DNA from: Amphirosellinia nigrospora
Lineage: Eukaryota > Ascomycota > Sordariomycetes > Xylariales > Xylariaceae
Assembly: GCA_004123355.1 (NCBI GenBank)
Contig: SCHM01000007.1
Coordinates: 434,001-498,000 of the forward strand
Length of the DNA: 64,000 bases
Direction of reading: 5' to 3'
Shown in pieces: positions 13,130 to 26,000 of the stretch. The notes below the pieces were generated by a model. That model was not told where the DNA came from, ran no database searches, and worked only from the letters and a program-made list of their open reading frames with translations. Position numbers and translations under genes: made by a program. Position 1 is the stretch's first letter. Each line of letters starts with the position of its first letter.

Positions 13130-13970
13130 TAGGATACGTTACTATATTCATTGTCGCACTTGTCTCCCATTCTTCACATAACCTGCTAGGATCCCCTATT
13201 AACCCGAATGGCATTGATTCAAGCGGCAATGACATGTCGGCTAATGCAGCGGGATTGGCTTGTGGACTCGTCATGTGTCGGGGGTTGTCTACTTCAGCCT
13301 GGTGTCTCTATAGAGCGAACAATGTTAGCGATTATCAATAGCTTACGAGCTCTTTGGAACAATGTTCTATTATGTCGAGCATTGGTGACCGCCTCAACTA
13401 AGTACGCTAGAGGGACACCGTGAGTGGTGGAAATGTTGTCGGGCACGCGACATTGATGGCGCCTGTCCCCTGGCGCGCAATCGCGCTAGGGGCATTCCGC
13501 TCGGCTACTCGCACGGGCCAATACGCTCTGTGTAGGTGTTCGTAGGTCTGTATATATACGTTTAAAACAACGTTTTATAATAATGTTAAAAAACGCGATT
13601 GTAGGTATGTTTTCCAAAAACACATACACACTATACGTAAAAAGTGTGGGCGGGGCGCGACATTTCGTTTCGGAATTAGTGTACCTAGTGACATAGCTAC
13701 TGCATGCTCACGGCATTTAAAACCCCTTACCCCTTTTAGTCTAGCATCATGAAATTCATGTGCTACATCGGAAAGGAGGAGAGACTGAGGGAGGATGGGC
13801 TAAGTGAGCCTGCCTGCTCAAGTAGATAGGAGTTTGAACAGACTCACTCTCAATAGACATCCACATTGAATCACTACAGCTCTTAACATATCAAATCTAC
13901 TAGAATCCCCTCATTTATTGTATTCATACTATCTAACCCTTCTTATCTTACATACGTGAGTGTTTCTAGA
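13130..13970. other. Intergenic stretch
   Basis: No supported gene. A palindromic CCTAGG cluster lies near 13115 and the stretch 13440-13670 contains GCGCGC-rich sequence next to A/T-rich sequence, with no clear terminal repeats. Confidence 0.4.
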
Positions 13971-13973
13971 GCC

Positions 13974-14547
13974 ATGTCGTTAAATGAAGACCTAGTTGCT
14001 GGGCTGCGAGATGTGGCCAGCAGTATGGCGAGTCGTATGAGCTGGCCGGCAGATCGGATCGACAATCGACAAGGACTCTCAAGTAAATGAGACGCAGACC
14101 GTAAAGAAGAAGATACGGCTCTTCGATACTATCTGCGACTCCATGAGCACGACATCAGCCAAGTGGAAGGACGTGGTGGACTCTTTATATGCTGAGTTTG
14201 AGGTAAACTAGTAAAATTTGACCAAGGACCAGGCGATCATCAACAAGGAGCGTATCGAGCTTGAGGAAAAACAACGAGAACTGACCAACAAGCAGAGACG
14301 ATACGAGGCAGATAGAACGGAGCTGCGCCAGACTTATCAAAACTTAGACGATGAATGGAAAATCAAGTCGCAGAGTCAACTTACTAGTGGCAAGCTCCAA
14401 AAATCCCTTGATGGGCTCCATATCTCCGATGGGAAGATTTTAGGTGAGTTGGCTAACCAGACTCAGCATCATGACGAGGAAACGAAGAAACTTCGACAAG
14501 CCCTTGGCCAAATACGAGACGACGCGACAGAAATTTCTACAGTATAA
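13974..14547 (+). pseudogene. Coiled-coil protein fragment
   Basis: An ATG at 13974 opens a 37-codon frame (MSLNEDLVAGLRDVAS). Protein-like sequence then continues in shifted frames, and a longer segment at 14218-14547 is strongly heptad-like and charged (ERIELEEKQRELTNKQRRYE). A further lysine-rich stretch follows to about 14700. The pieces look like one broken gene for a coiled-coil protein. I cannot assign a family. It is not clearly related to the coiled-coil pair at 45-53 kb, since the tail motif of that family is absent. Confidence 0.4.
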
Positions 14548-14792
14548 AGCGAACCAAGTAGAACGAAGGCGAAACTCCAGACACTCCAAAACGAAGCTAC
14601 GGAAGCCAAAAAGAAGTTATCGAGAAAGGAAGATCAAGTTGCTGTCACCTCATCCGCGCTTCAAGGACAGATCAGGACTAAAGATTCTCTACAACTAAAG
14701 ATAAGTGAGCTCCAAGGCCGTCTCAGCAACGCAGAAGAAGAGAAAAAGGATTGGTCTTTCTTAGTCTATTCCTAGCCTCACTACATATCAAA

Positions 14793-15742
14793 TTATTTTC
14801 TAAGTAACGCCGCTATCATCCTATATGCTTCTTCGCGGCGCTCCTGGGCCACCATACCTTTCTCAACACCATTATTGAAGGCATGAGGAACACCTTCAAG
14901 TATCGTGTCCAAACCTCTAGTAGGCAACTCCGAGATCTCGAGCTTCTTAGTCAGGGCGTTGGCCTCAGGCCCCAGCGTATAGCCCTCACAGCCTAGCAGA
15001 CTGACAGTCGGCGGCATTTCATCCAGTAGGGCAAAAGCAGGCGACACGGCCAGATCAGTCCGAGATTGCACATCAGGGGTATAGCAGTCATTAAATAGGT
15101 TAAGGGCCCAGATGAGATGAGCATTGGTGAGGCGCGGCACTGTCTTAGATGTAGGGTCCACCTCTAGTTCCAAGAGGGCGTACTTGATGAGGGCGATGCG
15201 GATATCTACGACCCCTTAAAGCTTCGTGCGAAGCGTCGTCGCTGACGCCAAACACGAGATTCCCGCCAGCGCTGAAGCCGCAGACGTCAATACGGGTCAA
15301 ATCAAAGCGATGCGGTTGCATGTTGACCCATCGGAAGGTGCCTTCGACGTCGTGGAGAGGACCCGGGAAGGCTATCTCGGGACCTTTGCGGTAGTCTGCA
15401 TCAAGCAAAATAGCTCAATAGCCCCTCTCTCGCGAACTATGCGGGAGCAGAAGAGCTGGTTGCTGCCTAGTAGAGGGAGGATGGAACCGCAGCCGTGCCA
15501 GTTAACGAGCATAGGCAACGACGGATGTGAGGGAAGTCTAAATGGACAGGGGAATAGAGCAAGTGGGGACAGAGGAGGGAACGAGTCCCGGGGGTAGTAA
15601 ATATCTGCAAGGATATGTCGTCCAAGGTCACGTGAAGGGGTTTTGATACGCTCGAAGTCAACATCAGCTGGCACGAGCGCTTTATCGCGACGGACCGTAC
15701 CGACGCTAACGAACTGAACCCATATTCGCAGCAAAACAACAA
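14793..15742 (-). pseudogene. Alpha/beta hydrolase (esterase/lipase-like), frame-shifted
   Basis: Three minus-strand frames together show the order of an HSL/arylacetamide-deacetylase-like esterase: an oxyanion-type motif VNWHGCG near 15515, the nucleophile elbow CGFSAGGN near 15275, and a C-terminal histidine motif EGVPHAFNNGV near 14870, with stop at 14793. The family hydrolyses carboxylic esters. The frames change between the HG and GxSxG segments and again after the nucleophile, and the usual acidic residue region (LLGCEGYTLGPEANAL) does not show the typical GxxDP. It is therefore probably a dead gene. An N-terminal hydrophobic stretch (LIVVLLRIWVQFV) could be a membrane anchor. No functional link to its neighbours is visible. 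Confidence 0.6.
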
Positions 15743-15759
15743 TCAGCTTCAACCGCAGA

Positions 15760-17240
15760 TATTGGAAGAAGCTGTACTGTTGGCCATGCTGGGTTGACGA
15801 CGGACGATGGTAGTCTGAGGAAAATTGGCGTTGGTGCTGTGTCAGTTAGGTTATATTACCACGTGAAGTAAGTACAAAGGGTATGAAGCCCCGGTTCTAT
15901 AGAATGAAAGTGATTCATGAAGGCGGCGGGATGACTCTGCAGATGATCTACTACAAAACCCAACCAATAGCTAGCACATAAAGTACGCATATACCTGCTT
16001 GATCCTAATAAAAGGGAACCTATATTCAGATAAATGAACACTGTATAGACCTCTAGGTCGGACAACTATTATGCTGGTTTACCTCCTGCAAACACACAAC
16101 GCGTCAATCGCCGACACACTCCCACCTAAGAAGAATGTGAGGCACTTCAAGATGGGGACTTTCGGCTTAATGACACAAATTGGCTTGAATTTGTTCGTGC
16201 TGCACGACGACCCTGACGACGACTACTTCTTAAGCGACAGTAGGTGACTTATGTCATTCAATGTGCGGAGTTGTCACAAGGGCTCAGATAGAGGGCTTGG
16301 AATGGTTCAATTGAGTAATAAGCAACTATGGTGCCAAAGGGCCATATCGATCTAAGTTCCTTATTTCTCGAAGGGAGAATTCGAGCCCTTTTTATGCTTA
16401 GAATTCTCCTCTCTTTCGCGGACCTCCGCCAACCTGTCTAGAGACCTGTGTAGCCGGAGAAGCGAGTGTCTCGGTGTTTGAGTTCACCTCGGTATCTGCT
16501 TGAGACTCACGATAACTTCGTACGACTGCCTTAGCCTTGTAAGGTAGTAATTAGCGAACTCAGTGTGGGACCCTGTGTGGCATTGTATTGCACACTTAGT
16601 CAGGGTCCGTGTGACAGGAGTTCAGGCTGGGGAAGTATGCTACAGGTATGGGGCAATACTAATAGCCTCGATTCTGACATATTCTTTTCCTATTCTCGCG
16701 AGGGTCGCCTTCACGACTCTCGTAACGACCGTAATGTCCACATAGTGATACCTGACAGCTCCTTGGACAAAATTGTAAATGAGACAATTAGACTCTCGCC
16801 GTCAAACCAATGGGGTTTCAACTGCCTAGTGTGCTTGAAGTACATATTCCCTCCTACTTCCTTCTATGTTGTTATATAGAGCTAATATTCTAAGAAAAGA
16901 AGCGAAGATGAAGCGCATTCAGTTAAGGGCGGTAAGAGACTTCTACGATATTCGAGAATGAAGGAATACACAACCCGGATAAAAAGTGCACAGGGGATGC
17001 CATGAAGCCACACTATCTAAGCCACATTATTGCAGAGCCACAGTGCTACAGAAACAAAGAGATCATCTGTATAGGAGTAAGCATTGGCTGTGGCTATAAG
17101 TGAGGGGTTCTACCCCATCTCGGTACGTACGTATCAGCTGAATATTCCCTCCTGGGCCCCAACGCGTCCGGCATCGACGTTATCCTACCATCTTAACTCC
17201 CTCCTGGCAATATACTGTTACAGACTCAACACGTTACACA
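15760..17240. other. Mostly empty stretch with one small ORF
   Basis: Apart from a 58-codon ORF at 16071-16247 I see nothing assignable. A short inverted pair around GAATTC sites (about 16370-16410) is the only structure noticed. Confidence 0.4.
16071..16247 (+). CDS. Small hypothetical ORF, possibly a gene remnant
   Basis: An ATG at 16071 opens 58 codons ending at TGA 16245-16247. Composition is protein-like, with a conserved-looking acidic end (LHDDPDDDYFLSD). No family is recognised. It may be one exon of a lost gene. Confidence 0.2.
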   Translation: MLVYLLQTHNASIADTLPPKKNVRHFKMGTFGLMTQIGLNLFVLHDDPDDDYFLSDSR

Positions 17241-19800
17241 ATGCGCCGGCTATTGAATCGCATTGCTGATAAACTCCGTCGTAAAGAGGGCGACAGAGGA
17301 CGAGCCTGGGTAGAGTTGGCTGGGAGCCCCTCTACAAGTGTGAGCGTGAATGATCGAGTCCAATTTCTAGCAGCGCCTTCAAATGCTATACTATCCTTGT
17401 CCACACAGGCGCCTAGTTTTGAGACACCTTCTATAACTGCATCAATTAGTCAACCAGTTCCCGACCCTCCTCAACTCGTTCAAGCTCCGCAACGAAACGA
17501 TCAACAGACATCAAGGGAACCCAAGCTACCGAAGCCCTACGCCACCAATGCCGACCTATGGAATAGGCTTTAAAGCAGCTGAAAGATTCTGATAAACACA
17601 AGGATATCCAGAAGTTTATAGATGGGCTAGACGACGACTCTTTGGGCACAACTAGCGTGAAGAGTTTGGCGGTAAAGATTCAGGAGAGGATAAACACACA
17701 CCTTTAAACCACAACAGGGCGACAGCAAGATGAATCGCATCATCGAAGATTCCATAGGAGCATTAAGCAAGTTCACTTCTGCTATTGATGTTGCTATCAA
17801 TTTTGACCCCGTTCATGCTGCTCTGCCGTGGGCTGTTGCTCGGTCTGTCCTCGTGGTAAGTGGCCCTATCGCTCTAACAGCGTATGTTTAGATGGGATGA
17901 TACCTAGATGAATTTACATTGTTGCAAACTGGAGCTAACTTCCCTAGTTTATAACCTCCAGTAACGAGATTAAGAGTCAACTACTCGCTGGGATTGCCAT
18001 GGTCACTTCGCTCCTCGTACAATGCGATACATACCAACAACTATACATGACCCCAGATGACCCTATTCGTCCACCAGAATTCGTGTTGAGAGGCTTGAAA
18101 GAAGATATTATTCAAGTTTATTACACGTCACAATTGTTCTTGGGCTTTGCCATCAAGCAGCAGGAAAGCGAGATCAGGCACATAGCTGCCCCGTTCAAGC
18201 TTGGCGATGTTGACAACTATATCAAGGACCTGTCAAAATGTGCAAAACAACTGACCCAAGCTTCAGACAGCTGTGAAAGGTATTGCGATCTTCCAAACAG
18301 ATCTAATATTGGAGAGCTTCTCAAGCTCAAAGCCAACTTTCATGAGATCGTCCAGGACCAAATGTATGTGATAAAACGCTTTGAAGAAATTCGACACTAA
18401 TCACATCAGCAGCAAATCTGTTCTAGACCGAATAGATAGTAAGGACCAGAGTGAGATGTTGGACTGGATCTCGTCTGTACCATATGGTCGTCACCACAAC
18501 AGAGTTAAGGATACTCGAACACCTGGTACGTGCGAGTGGTTGTTGACACATGAGAAATTCCGTGAGTGGGAAGATGCCAGTTCGTCGACTTTATTATGGC
18601 TGCAAGGTTTTCGTAAGTACTACGGCTGGGTTGTGCTACTTCTAGGTGGCTAATTCTAGGTAGCTGACGCTGGTAAAACGTTTCTTACCTCCACGGTCAT
18701 TGATCATATCCAAGCTTCGCTCGAAACTCTCCAACACAACAGGGCTTCGCGTTCTTCTACTGCAATCGTAATGAAAAAGAACGTCGAGAGCCACTCTATA
18801 TTCTTCAGAGCTATGTTCGCCAACTATCAACAACAGTAGACAATCCGAATGCATGATAAAAGATCTCCAAGACCTCTGCCACAAGAAGAAGCTTGAAGGG
18901 TCCGATCTTGGCTTCAGCGACTGTAAAGAACAACTACTTAAGTTGGTGGACGTCTATTGCCAGACAACCCTCGTGATTGATGCCCTCGACGAGTGTGAAC
19001 CAGATTCACGCATACAGATTCTCGAAATACTAGAAACCCTCCTTTCTAAACCTCAAAGCACTCTTAAAGTATTCATTTCTAGCCGCCCTGATCAGGATAT
19101 TCGAAACCGGTTTCTCCACAGACCAAACATTGAAATTCAAGCTACTCATAACGAAGAGAAAATCCATAAGTTTTTCAACGAGGAAACTATCAAAGATAAG
19201 AGCTGGGAAGATATGTCTCTAAATATTCAAAACAATATCGTTGAAATCCTCTCTACCCAGAGTCAGGGATTGTAAGGAATTCCAGAGAACTGGCGTAATT
19301 CACGCTAACATAGAACAACAGGTGTCAATGGGCATTCGTGTAAATCAAAGAGTTACTCCGTCTTGAATCGAATTCGGCCATCCTAGATCGATTGGGGAAG
19401 CTTCCCGCCGATCTCGAGACTACTTATGACTAGATTTACGACAAAATAAAGAGTCGCAATAACCACGACAGGGCCCTGGCCGATAGTGCTTTCAAATAGG
19501 TGGCGTGCGCCCTGGAGCCGCCAAGCAGCGTGCAGCTTCTATCTGCCATTCATCTAGACCCATAAGAAGTTGTCTTCAAGTTGTCAAATCCAACCACTGA
19601 GTCCTAGCTGTTACATCTCTGCAACAACCTCCTTATTATCGATTCTCAGCCGAATGTCTGGAGGTTCTCTCACTTATCCGTCATGGAATACTTTGAAAAT
19701 AATCACTGGAGCCTACCAAGAGCAGACTGCTATGTCGCCAGCGTTTGTCTTAAACTTCTCATTGCAACTCCTAAAAGCTCCAACCTAGACCATAGCGACA
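17241..19800 (+). pseudogene. NACHT-domain NLR, decayed
   Basis: Fungal NLRs are cytoplasmic STAND NTPases thought to act in non-self recognition and regulated cell death. N-terminal frame 17241-17573 is Ser/Pro-rich (MRRLLNRIADKLRRKEGD). A helical N-terminal domain follows at about 17730-18400 (IIEDSIGALSKFTSAIDVAI; ELLKLKANFHEIV), with an intron likely at 17860-17947. The NACHT core shows a P-loop ADAGKTFLT near 18663, a Walker B LVIDALDECEP near 18970 and the sensor-like VFISSRPDQDI near 19070. A winged-helix-like region continues to about 19780 (KLPADLETTYD; WRFSHLSVMEYFE). Several in-frame stops, mostly TAG/TAA at positions where Trp or Gln would be expected, interrupt it, consistent with RIP-like C-to-T decay. 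No C-terminal repeats are present: the homology stops just before the LTR-like sequence at 19808. Confidence 0.75.
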
Positions 19801-19807
19801 GCGATAG

Positions 19808-20013
19808 TGTAGTGTCACGTGACCACGGGTACTAGGGTGGGGCACTACCTGGTTGTAGCCCCTATATTCCATGTGGTAGCGAACCCTCTTTTAGCTTTTA
19901 GCTTCACTCAATACACTCCAGATAAGTCTCTATTCAGGGTACACGGCTTTGCAAGGCTTAACGTTTTCATTTTGTAGACCTTGTCGAGTCTCCTCACGTG
20001 CGGTCCGCTACAT
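19808..20013. mobile_element. Possible solo LTR
   Basis: About 206 bp bounded by TGTAGTGTCACGTG on the left and GGTCCGCTACA on the right, that is TG...CA ends with an imperfect terminal inverted match (TGTAG/CTACA), in the size range of fungal LTRs. I see no convincing target duplication and no second copy in the window. It lies where the NLR homology ends. Confidence 0.35.
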
Positions 20014-20087
20014 GGTATACATGGTAGCTAGCGATAAATGCAATGTTTTGTTTTGTTTCATTACCATCTAGTGTTCCATTCGTCTTG

Positions 20088-23000
20088 CTACTCCTTGGTT
20101 CTCTTTAGAGCCGACCGGGTCTTCTCATACTCGTTTTCTTCCTCAGATTCATCCCTGGAAACGTCATCGTCTACTGTATAAACTGGATATGGGCCAAATT
20201 TTTGTCCGAATTTCTGTTCCATCCTGAACATTTCCGATGTATTGTCACCATTATCTGCGCGCATTGCCTCCAACATTGACATCGTTTGGGGTGATAATTT
20301 GACAATATTCGCGGTATCTCGAAGATGCGGCATACCGAGGAATTTAATGGAGAGGATCTCAAAAATTCGTTCGAGGAACTCGTGATTGAGGCCATAAGTC
20401 ATTCTCCATTCCTCTGCGCACGGTTTGAAGCGGGCGTATCGAACAGATCGAGCCGCTCCAATTATAAATTAACGATAGTGATTTCTTTTCGGCTCTCGAA
20501 AATGACGTCCCAGTCGTCAAAAAGTGGGATCTGTCGTTTGTCTTGGCACTGTGCAAAACGGCGGATGACATGATCAGCGATTCTCTCGTAAAACTGGATT
20601 CGCTCCGAGGGGGGCAGGCCGGTAACTGGCGTAACATATAGTGGAATCAACGCTCCGTCGCACGTGCCCGGTCGGCAGCCAATGTTGTCCGATTCACTTC
20701 CCTCGTATGTGTAGCCTCTACGTCGTTGCTCTGTAACCGTCGGTCTGTTATAGCGTCCACGCGAGTTGTATTGCTCCCGGAATTTAGAGCGGATTTCGGG
20801 GTCAATTGTCTCAGATGGAACTTGAGATAACTCGATGGCTTGTAGATCTCGCACGCTAACTTCCGATGCTTTGTGTACCTTTGCGATGAACACGAGCAGG
20901 CGTTCTGCGAATGTCGACCATCTTCCGATGCACGCGACGTCAGGTCCATCGGTATTCAGATTGTTTCGTGAGACATACATAGCTGAACATTCGTCGCGGT
21001 TGATCAGTGTAATTGAATCGCCTGAAATACGCATGTCCCACTCGTCGACCAGTGGAATGTCGAACCGAGGGTTTACGGCACCGTCGGGTAGTAGTGTCCT
21101 CAACACGTAACGAGCGATGTCTGCGATTTTTTCCGTTTCAAGGGTAGGGTCAACGTCCTTTACGGAGAAACGCGAGATGGCGCGAGGGTATTCAGGTCCT
21201 TCATTCCCAGTTGGGTCTGAAGAAAACCATTTTATCGCAGGTTGTATCTCAGTCGCAGGATGCGTGTTGGCCGCAGGTTGTATGTCGGTCGCAGGCTGCG
21301 TGCCGGGAGTCCGAAAGGATGGAATTTCATCTGGCTCGGGCGCTCATCCCAGTTCCTTCTCTTGAGCCTTTTGTTCCCGAAAAATTTCCTCGTATTTCTG
21401 TCGTTTTTTGTTGATGTAGTCGACATCGTCTTTGAACTTAGATGTCTGAACGAGTGGTACAAGGGTTTCGTCCTTGCCTTCCATTTCCCGAATCGTCTCG
21501 CGATAGAAGCGTCTGGGTTCGACGTCCTCTTGTCCCGAGTTGCCATGCCATATGTCCAACTTGTGTAGCTTGGTCACGTTCAGGGAGCTAAGCATTGGAA
21601 TGGTTTGATCAAAACAAACCCGTGTGTGGTGAGGGCCGTTACATTGTAGGCATGTAGTTTGAACACAGGATAATCCTTTTTCATGGACGTTGCAGCATTG
21701 CTTGCAATACTTACCGGTAAAGGGAGGGTCCTTCTCGTTGTAGGTGTATAAAGCACTTCTTCGTGCGCAGAAGATTTCCAGTTGGCGAAGCCAACGTACC
21801 TGTGTAGAGTTAGGGTAACCCGTGGACTTCCATGCCTTGGTGCATCCCACAAAGATGTTAATCAATTTGGCCCTTGTAGACAGCGGCGAGCCGAGTCTTG
21901 GATCGCCCAGAAATCCTGCACTGTCTGTTCGTGTGAGGTCTATAATAACGATGTCGGCCTCACCCCCTTGCATGCCCCAGCCTGTACGGATTTGGACAAG
22001 GTTCGGAACCCATTCGTTAAGGCGGAAGACCCGTGTACGTTCTTCTATGTTTCGTACTTGTCCATCGTAGGGAGACACGATAGCTACGGACGCTCTCTTG
22101 GCCGGTTGGTTGTCAGTAGGCGACTTTCCGTAGATATCGGATCTCATAATAGATTGAAGGATGTTGATAATGAACTGTGCATTCATGTCGTTGGCGAAAC
22201 TGGTACCGACTGCTCTTTCATATTTTCCCTCAATATTGATGAAAACTGTAGAACCTCGGGCGTTGGCTGACGTTAGTCCTTGGATAAATTGCCTGGCCCG
22301 CTGAATCATGATTCCATCAGGGTGAACGTCAAACTTGTGGCCGGGGACCTGTTTGCCTTCGACCATCTCACCCTCGTAAAACGTTTCCGACGCGAATTGA
22401 GAAACATTACCGATGGACCGGTAGTTGGTTCGAAGTCGATGCACTGGGATGGCGTCGGCGTGCATGAGCCTATGTGCGATAGTCATTTCCAGTTGGGGAG
22501 CGAAAGGATTCAGAAAGTTTTCCTCTCCGCGTTTGGACAAATGGGTGTTGGCAGTCAGCACGAGCGGTGGCAGTCAGCACGAGCGGTGGCAGCTGCTTCT
22601 CATCGCCTGAAAGTATTTTCACTGTCACGTCCTGGAAAAGGGTTAGAGGGATCAGCGACGATGGTTCCGTGATTCTGAAGATTTCGTCGATCCACAAGAA
22701 CCGAGGTTTGACCAGCTTCTGTAAGGTGTGAGCAGTGAACGGCGTGCAGACGACAACAGAGGCTGCACGCAATATTCTCTTGATCAGAGATGCCATGCTT
22801 CTGCGGTATTGTTCAAGCCCTGATTTAGCCAATATATCGCATTAGTCTTTTTATAGCTGAGATTTCGTTTAATTGACGCAACGTCCGGGTCGGTAGTGTC
22901 GCTTTGAAGTCTCGCAGTAATAATCTCTGCCAAAGATTGTGTTGAACGGAAAACCATTGGAGTTGTATCACGGATGGTCTTTGCCCTGTAGGTCAGTTCG

Positions 23001-26000
23001 TAGATCATCTTCTCGGGATCCAGCAGGTTAACGATTTCCTGTTCGTTGGTTGGAGTGGCCATATCCTTAGCAAAAATTTTGCCGTCCGAGAGATAGACGC
23101 GGCTCGCACGACCAAGTGATTGGCGTTAGGGTCGAGGCGACTGAGGGTTTGAAAAATGACCTGTGCGACGTCGTTGAGCTGTTCATTATTTTCTGCAACA
23201 ACGACGAGCTGTGTTAACTCTTCACAGTTTTTCTTCTTTGGGTGGTTCGGGATTCGCTTCCAAAGCCAGACCGAACGCGTTGGGGTCAATTGGGGCATTT
23301 TGGTCATATACCCTGCAGGGTTTCCCTCATGGTTTTCCTCGACAGGCTTATCATCAGACTGAATTAATGCAGAGCGAGATCTGAGTCCTGATGCAGAAGC
23401 CGCTGGAGGGGTGGCAATCTCCTTATCTGGGGGCGGCGTCGGTTCATCATCATCGATATGTGAAACCGCGGGTGATGTCTGTTCCTCAATGTTGGGTTCC
23501 GCTTCTGAACTTGATGCTGGTTCGTAATGGTCTGCTTGTGAAGCTGTCCAGTCAGTGTTGCCTGCTTGTCCCCACTCAGTGTTGTCTGTGTCAGTCTGTC
23601 CACAAGCAGCGTTGTCTCCCTCGGCGTTGTCTTGCCAATTATCCCCCGAGGCTTCGGCTGTTTCATTGACGGTTGGATCTTGTGCCGTGCTTTGATCTTG
23701 TTCGGCGGACTGTGGAGTTACCTCGGCGGGTGTGCCGTCCTTCCGATACTGAGGCAATATTGGAATGTTTGCGATGTGTGCTTGTGTCCATTCGGCGCGT
23801 TGGAGATCCATGTTCGGTGGTTTCCACTCTGATTTTACTTCAGTATTTTCGTTCGTAGTTTCAGCGTCGCTCAGGGACTCGTTGTCCTCGTGCTCGGATA
23901 CTCTGTCAGCGTCGTCGGAGAACATATCGTCGCCGCCAGCCTGTGCGTCGCAGAACAGGATAAGGGCCAAGAAGACCGCGCAGATCAATGTCTTGCCGCT
24001 GCCGGGGCATCCCGAAATCATGTTCAGACCATGAATTGTCGGGTCTTCGCTGAGGATGAATTTCCGTTGTTCCTCATTTAGATCGTTGATGAAGGCGACA
24101 ATGTTGTCTGACTCTTGTCGCGTGATGCCGCGCGGGGGAGCAACGCGTTCTTGTCTGTCTGTTGTCTGTTCCGTTGCGAGTCTCTGGGTCTGTTGTCGGG
24201 CTGCGGTTTCCATGTCCACATTTCCGTCGACGATTTCCGTGTCAGCGGTTGGAGTGTTGACAGTGCGAGGTTGTGGAGGTCCTTCGAGAATTGAACCCAC
24301 GCATTCCTCAAATGGTATCTGTCTAAACCGTTGTATCACGTGTAATCTGATAGGATACGCCTTGGCATCCAGATAACGGCGATGACGAGTGTTGAAATCG
24401 GCGAGGTATCTCATGAGTTCAGGAAAATCGGACTCTTCGTCTGCTTCGACCGCTACAACATTCAATGCATCGATTTGTGCGTTAGCAATGTCAGCATAAA
24501 CGGCCTGGTTAAGTAACATCATGACCTGTTTCTTGTCCAAGTTAGATTTCAGCTGGGATATATACTTCTTGTTGTCGAATTTCTCAGGCATGACAACTGT
24601 GGGCATCTTGATCTCAACCAAAGGTGATTCGCCCCAAACCTGGAGCCAACCTGGGTTTCGAGGTGCCGTTACGTGAAAAGCCATCCACCCCAACTCCCGC
24701 CATTCTCGTGGCAACGCTAGGCATACCGCGTTGCATGGAGGGAGCTGTCGTTTGAAACCAGGCGGGACGCGGAGCAGCTCGTCGTCCACAAACTTGGTGA
24801 TAAAATTCTTGATACGCTCAGTCCATTCGATTTGTCCCTCCATTTCGTCATCAATGACTTGCTTGAGTAGCCGGGGGCGTACTGTTCGATGAACTTGGTT
24901 CTCAAATCCTTGTCGATAGGAGCTTCGTCTCTGCAGACGTCTTGTAGTGCCTGATCCATGACTGCATATTTGCTTGCCTTGGCTCCCTTATATTCTTTGG
25001 CGCGGGCTTCCGCTCTGACAATATATTTGTGCACGATATCGATGACCTCTTCCCGCGATTGTTTATTGGCTCGCATTTTGTGTAGCACGAATTCGACGTC
25101 GGGGAATTCAATCTTGAGTCTGTCTCCCGGCCGTGGAAGGGTGGACATCGTACGACTGCCTGTCAAAATGACAAGCCATTCAGTGTCGTAGTCGTGGTCG
25201 TCCATTTTTACCGGAGAAGGAATGCAGATAGCGGGAAATCGTTTGCGGTCCAGCAAACCCGCGATGCCCTCGCTACGTTTAAACTCTCTTTGTACTGCCA
25301 CGGCTAGACGAGTAGATCGTTCATCGACGTCCATTCTGATCTTGGCGGCTTCCTGGCGTCGGATGCTGGCTTCAAAATTGAAAGGGCCTGATCCATATCA
25401 TTGTAGACGCCAGGGCGAGCTGCGCGAGACACAAATCGCCGTAGGGGCTGATGTCCTTCTGTTGGTACTTACATGCTAAAGAAACCCATGTATCGTATGG
25501 TTCCTTGAGAGGGCTTGGCAAGCAAAATTGAAAGTGAAAGGCAACGTTAGTTTGTCCGAAAACTGATTCCAGCAAGGTTTTCGCGACGTCGAAGGGTTCG
25601 CCAAATCTTTGCCGGAGGCGACGGCATGTTTCCTGGCGGTATGTATGGCAAAAAAAAGTTTCACCCTGCCGAGCCAGCGCGTAGAGTCCAAGAATTTGAG
25701 CCTCCATTGGTTCTTCACAAACGGCGTCGACGCCATGCTTCTTTGCAAAATCCTGAAGGTGTTCTTTGGGAAGGATATTGATAGACGGGGTGGCAGGGAT
25801 CGCTCTGACATCAATTGTGGTGTCGGCGAAAATTTGTCCGCGATCCTTGTCGTGAGGGCAAAATGAATGCATCAAACGGATCGTCGCGTAACCTTTGTCC
25901 GCGTTGTCAACTTCCACCTGTGTACGGGCTCCAGGAGACCATGTCTGAGCAAGTGACGTCACATAGTCCGTTGTATAATTGGCAATAAAAACCGGTTCGG

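Noticed and set aside
24840-24870. Possible programmed frameshift in the helicase at a CCCCC run
   Set aside because: The site does not fit an X-XXY-YYZ slippery heptamer in the zero frame, and several other shifts occur in the same gene, so decay or an indel error is simpler.
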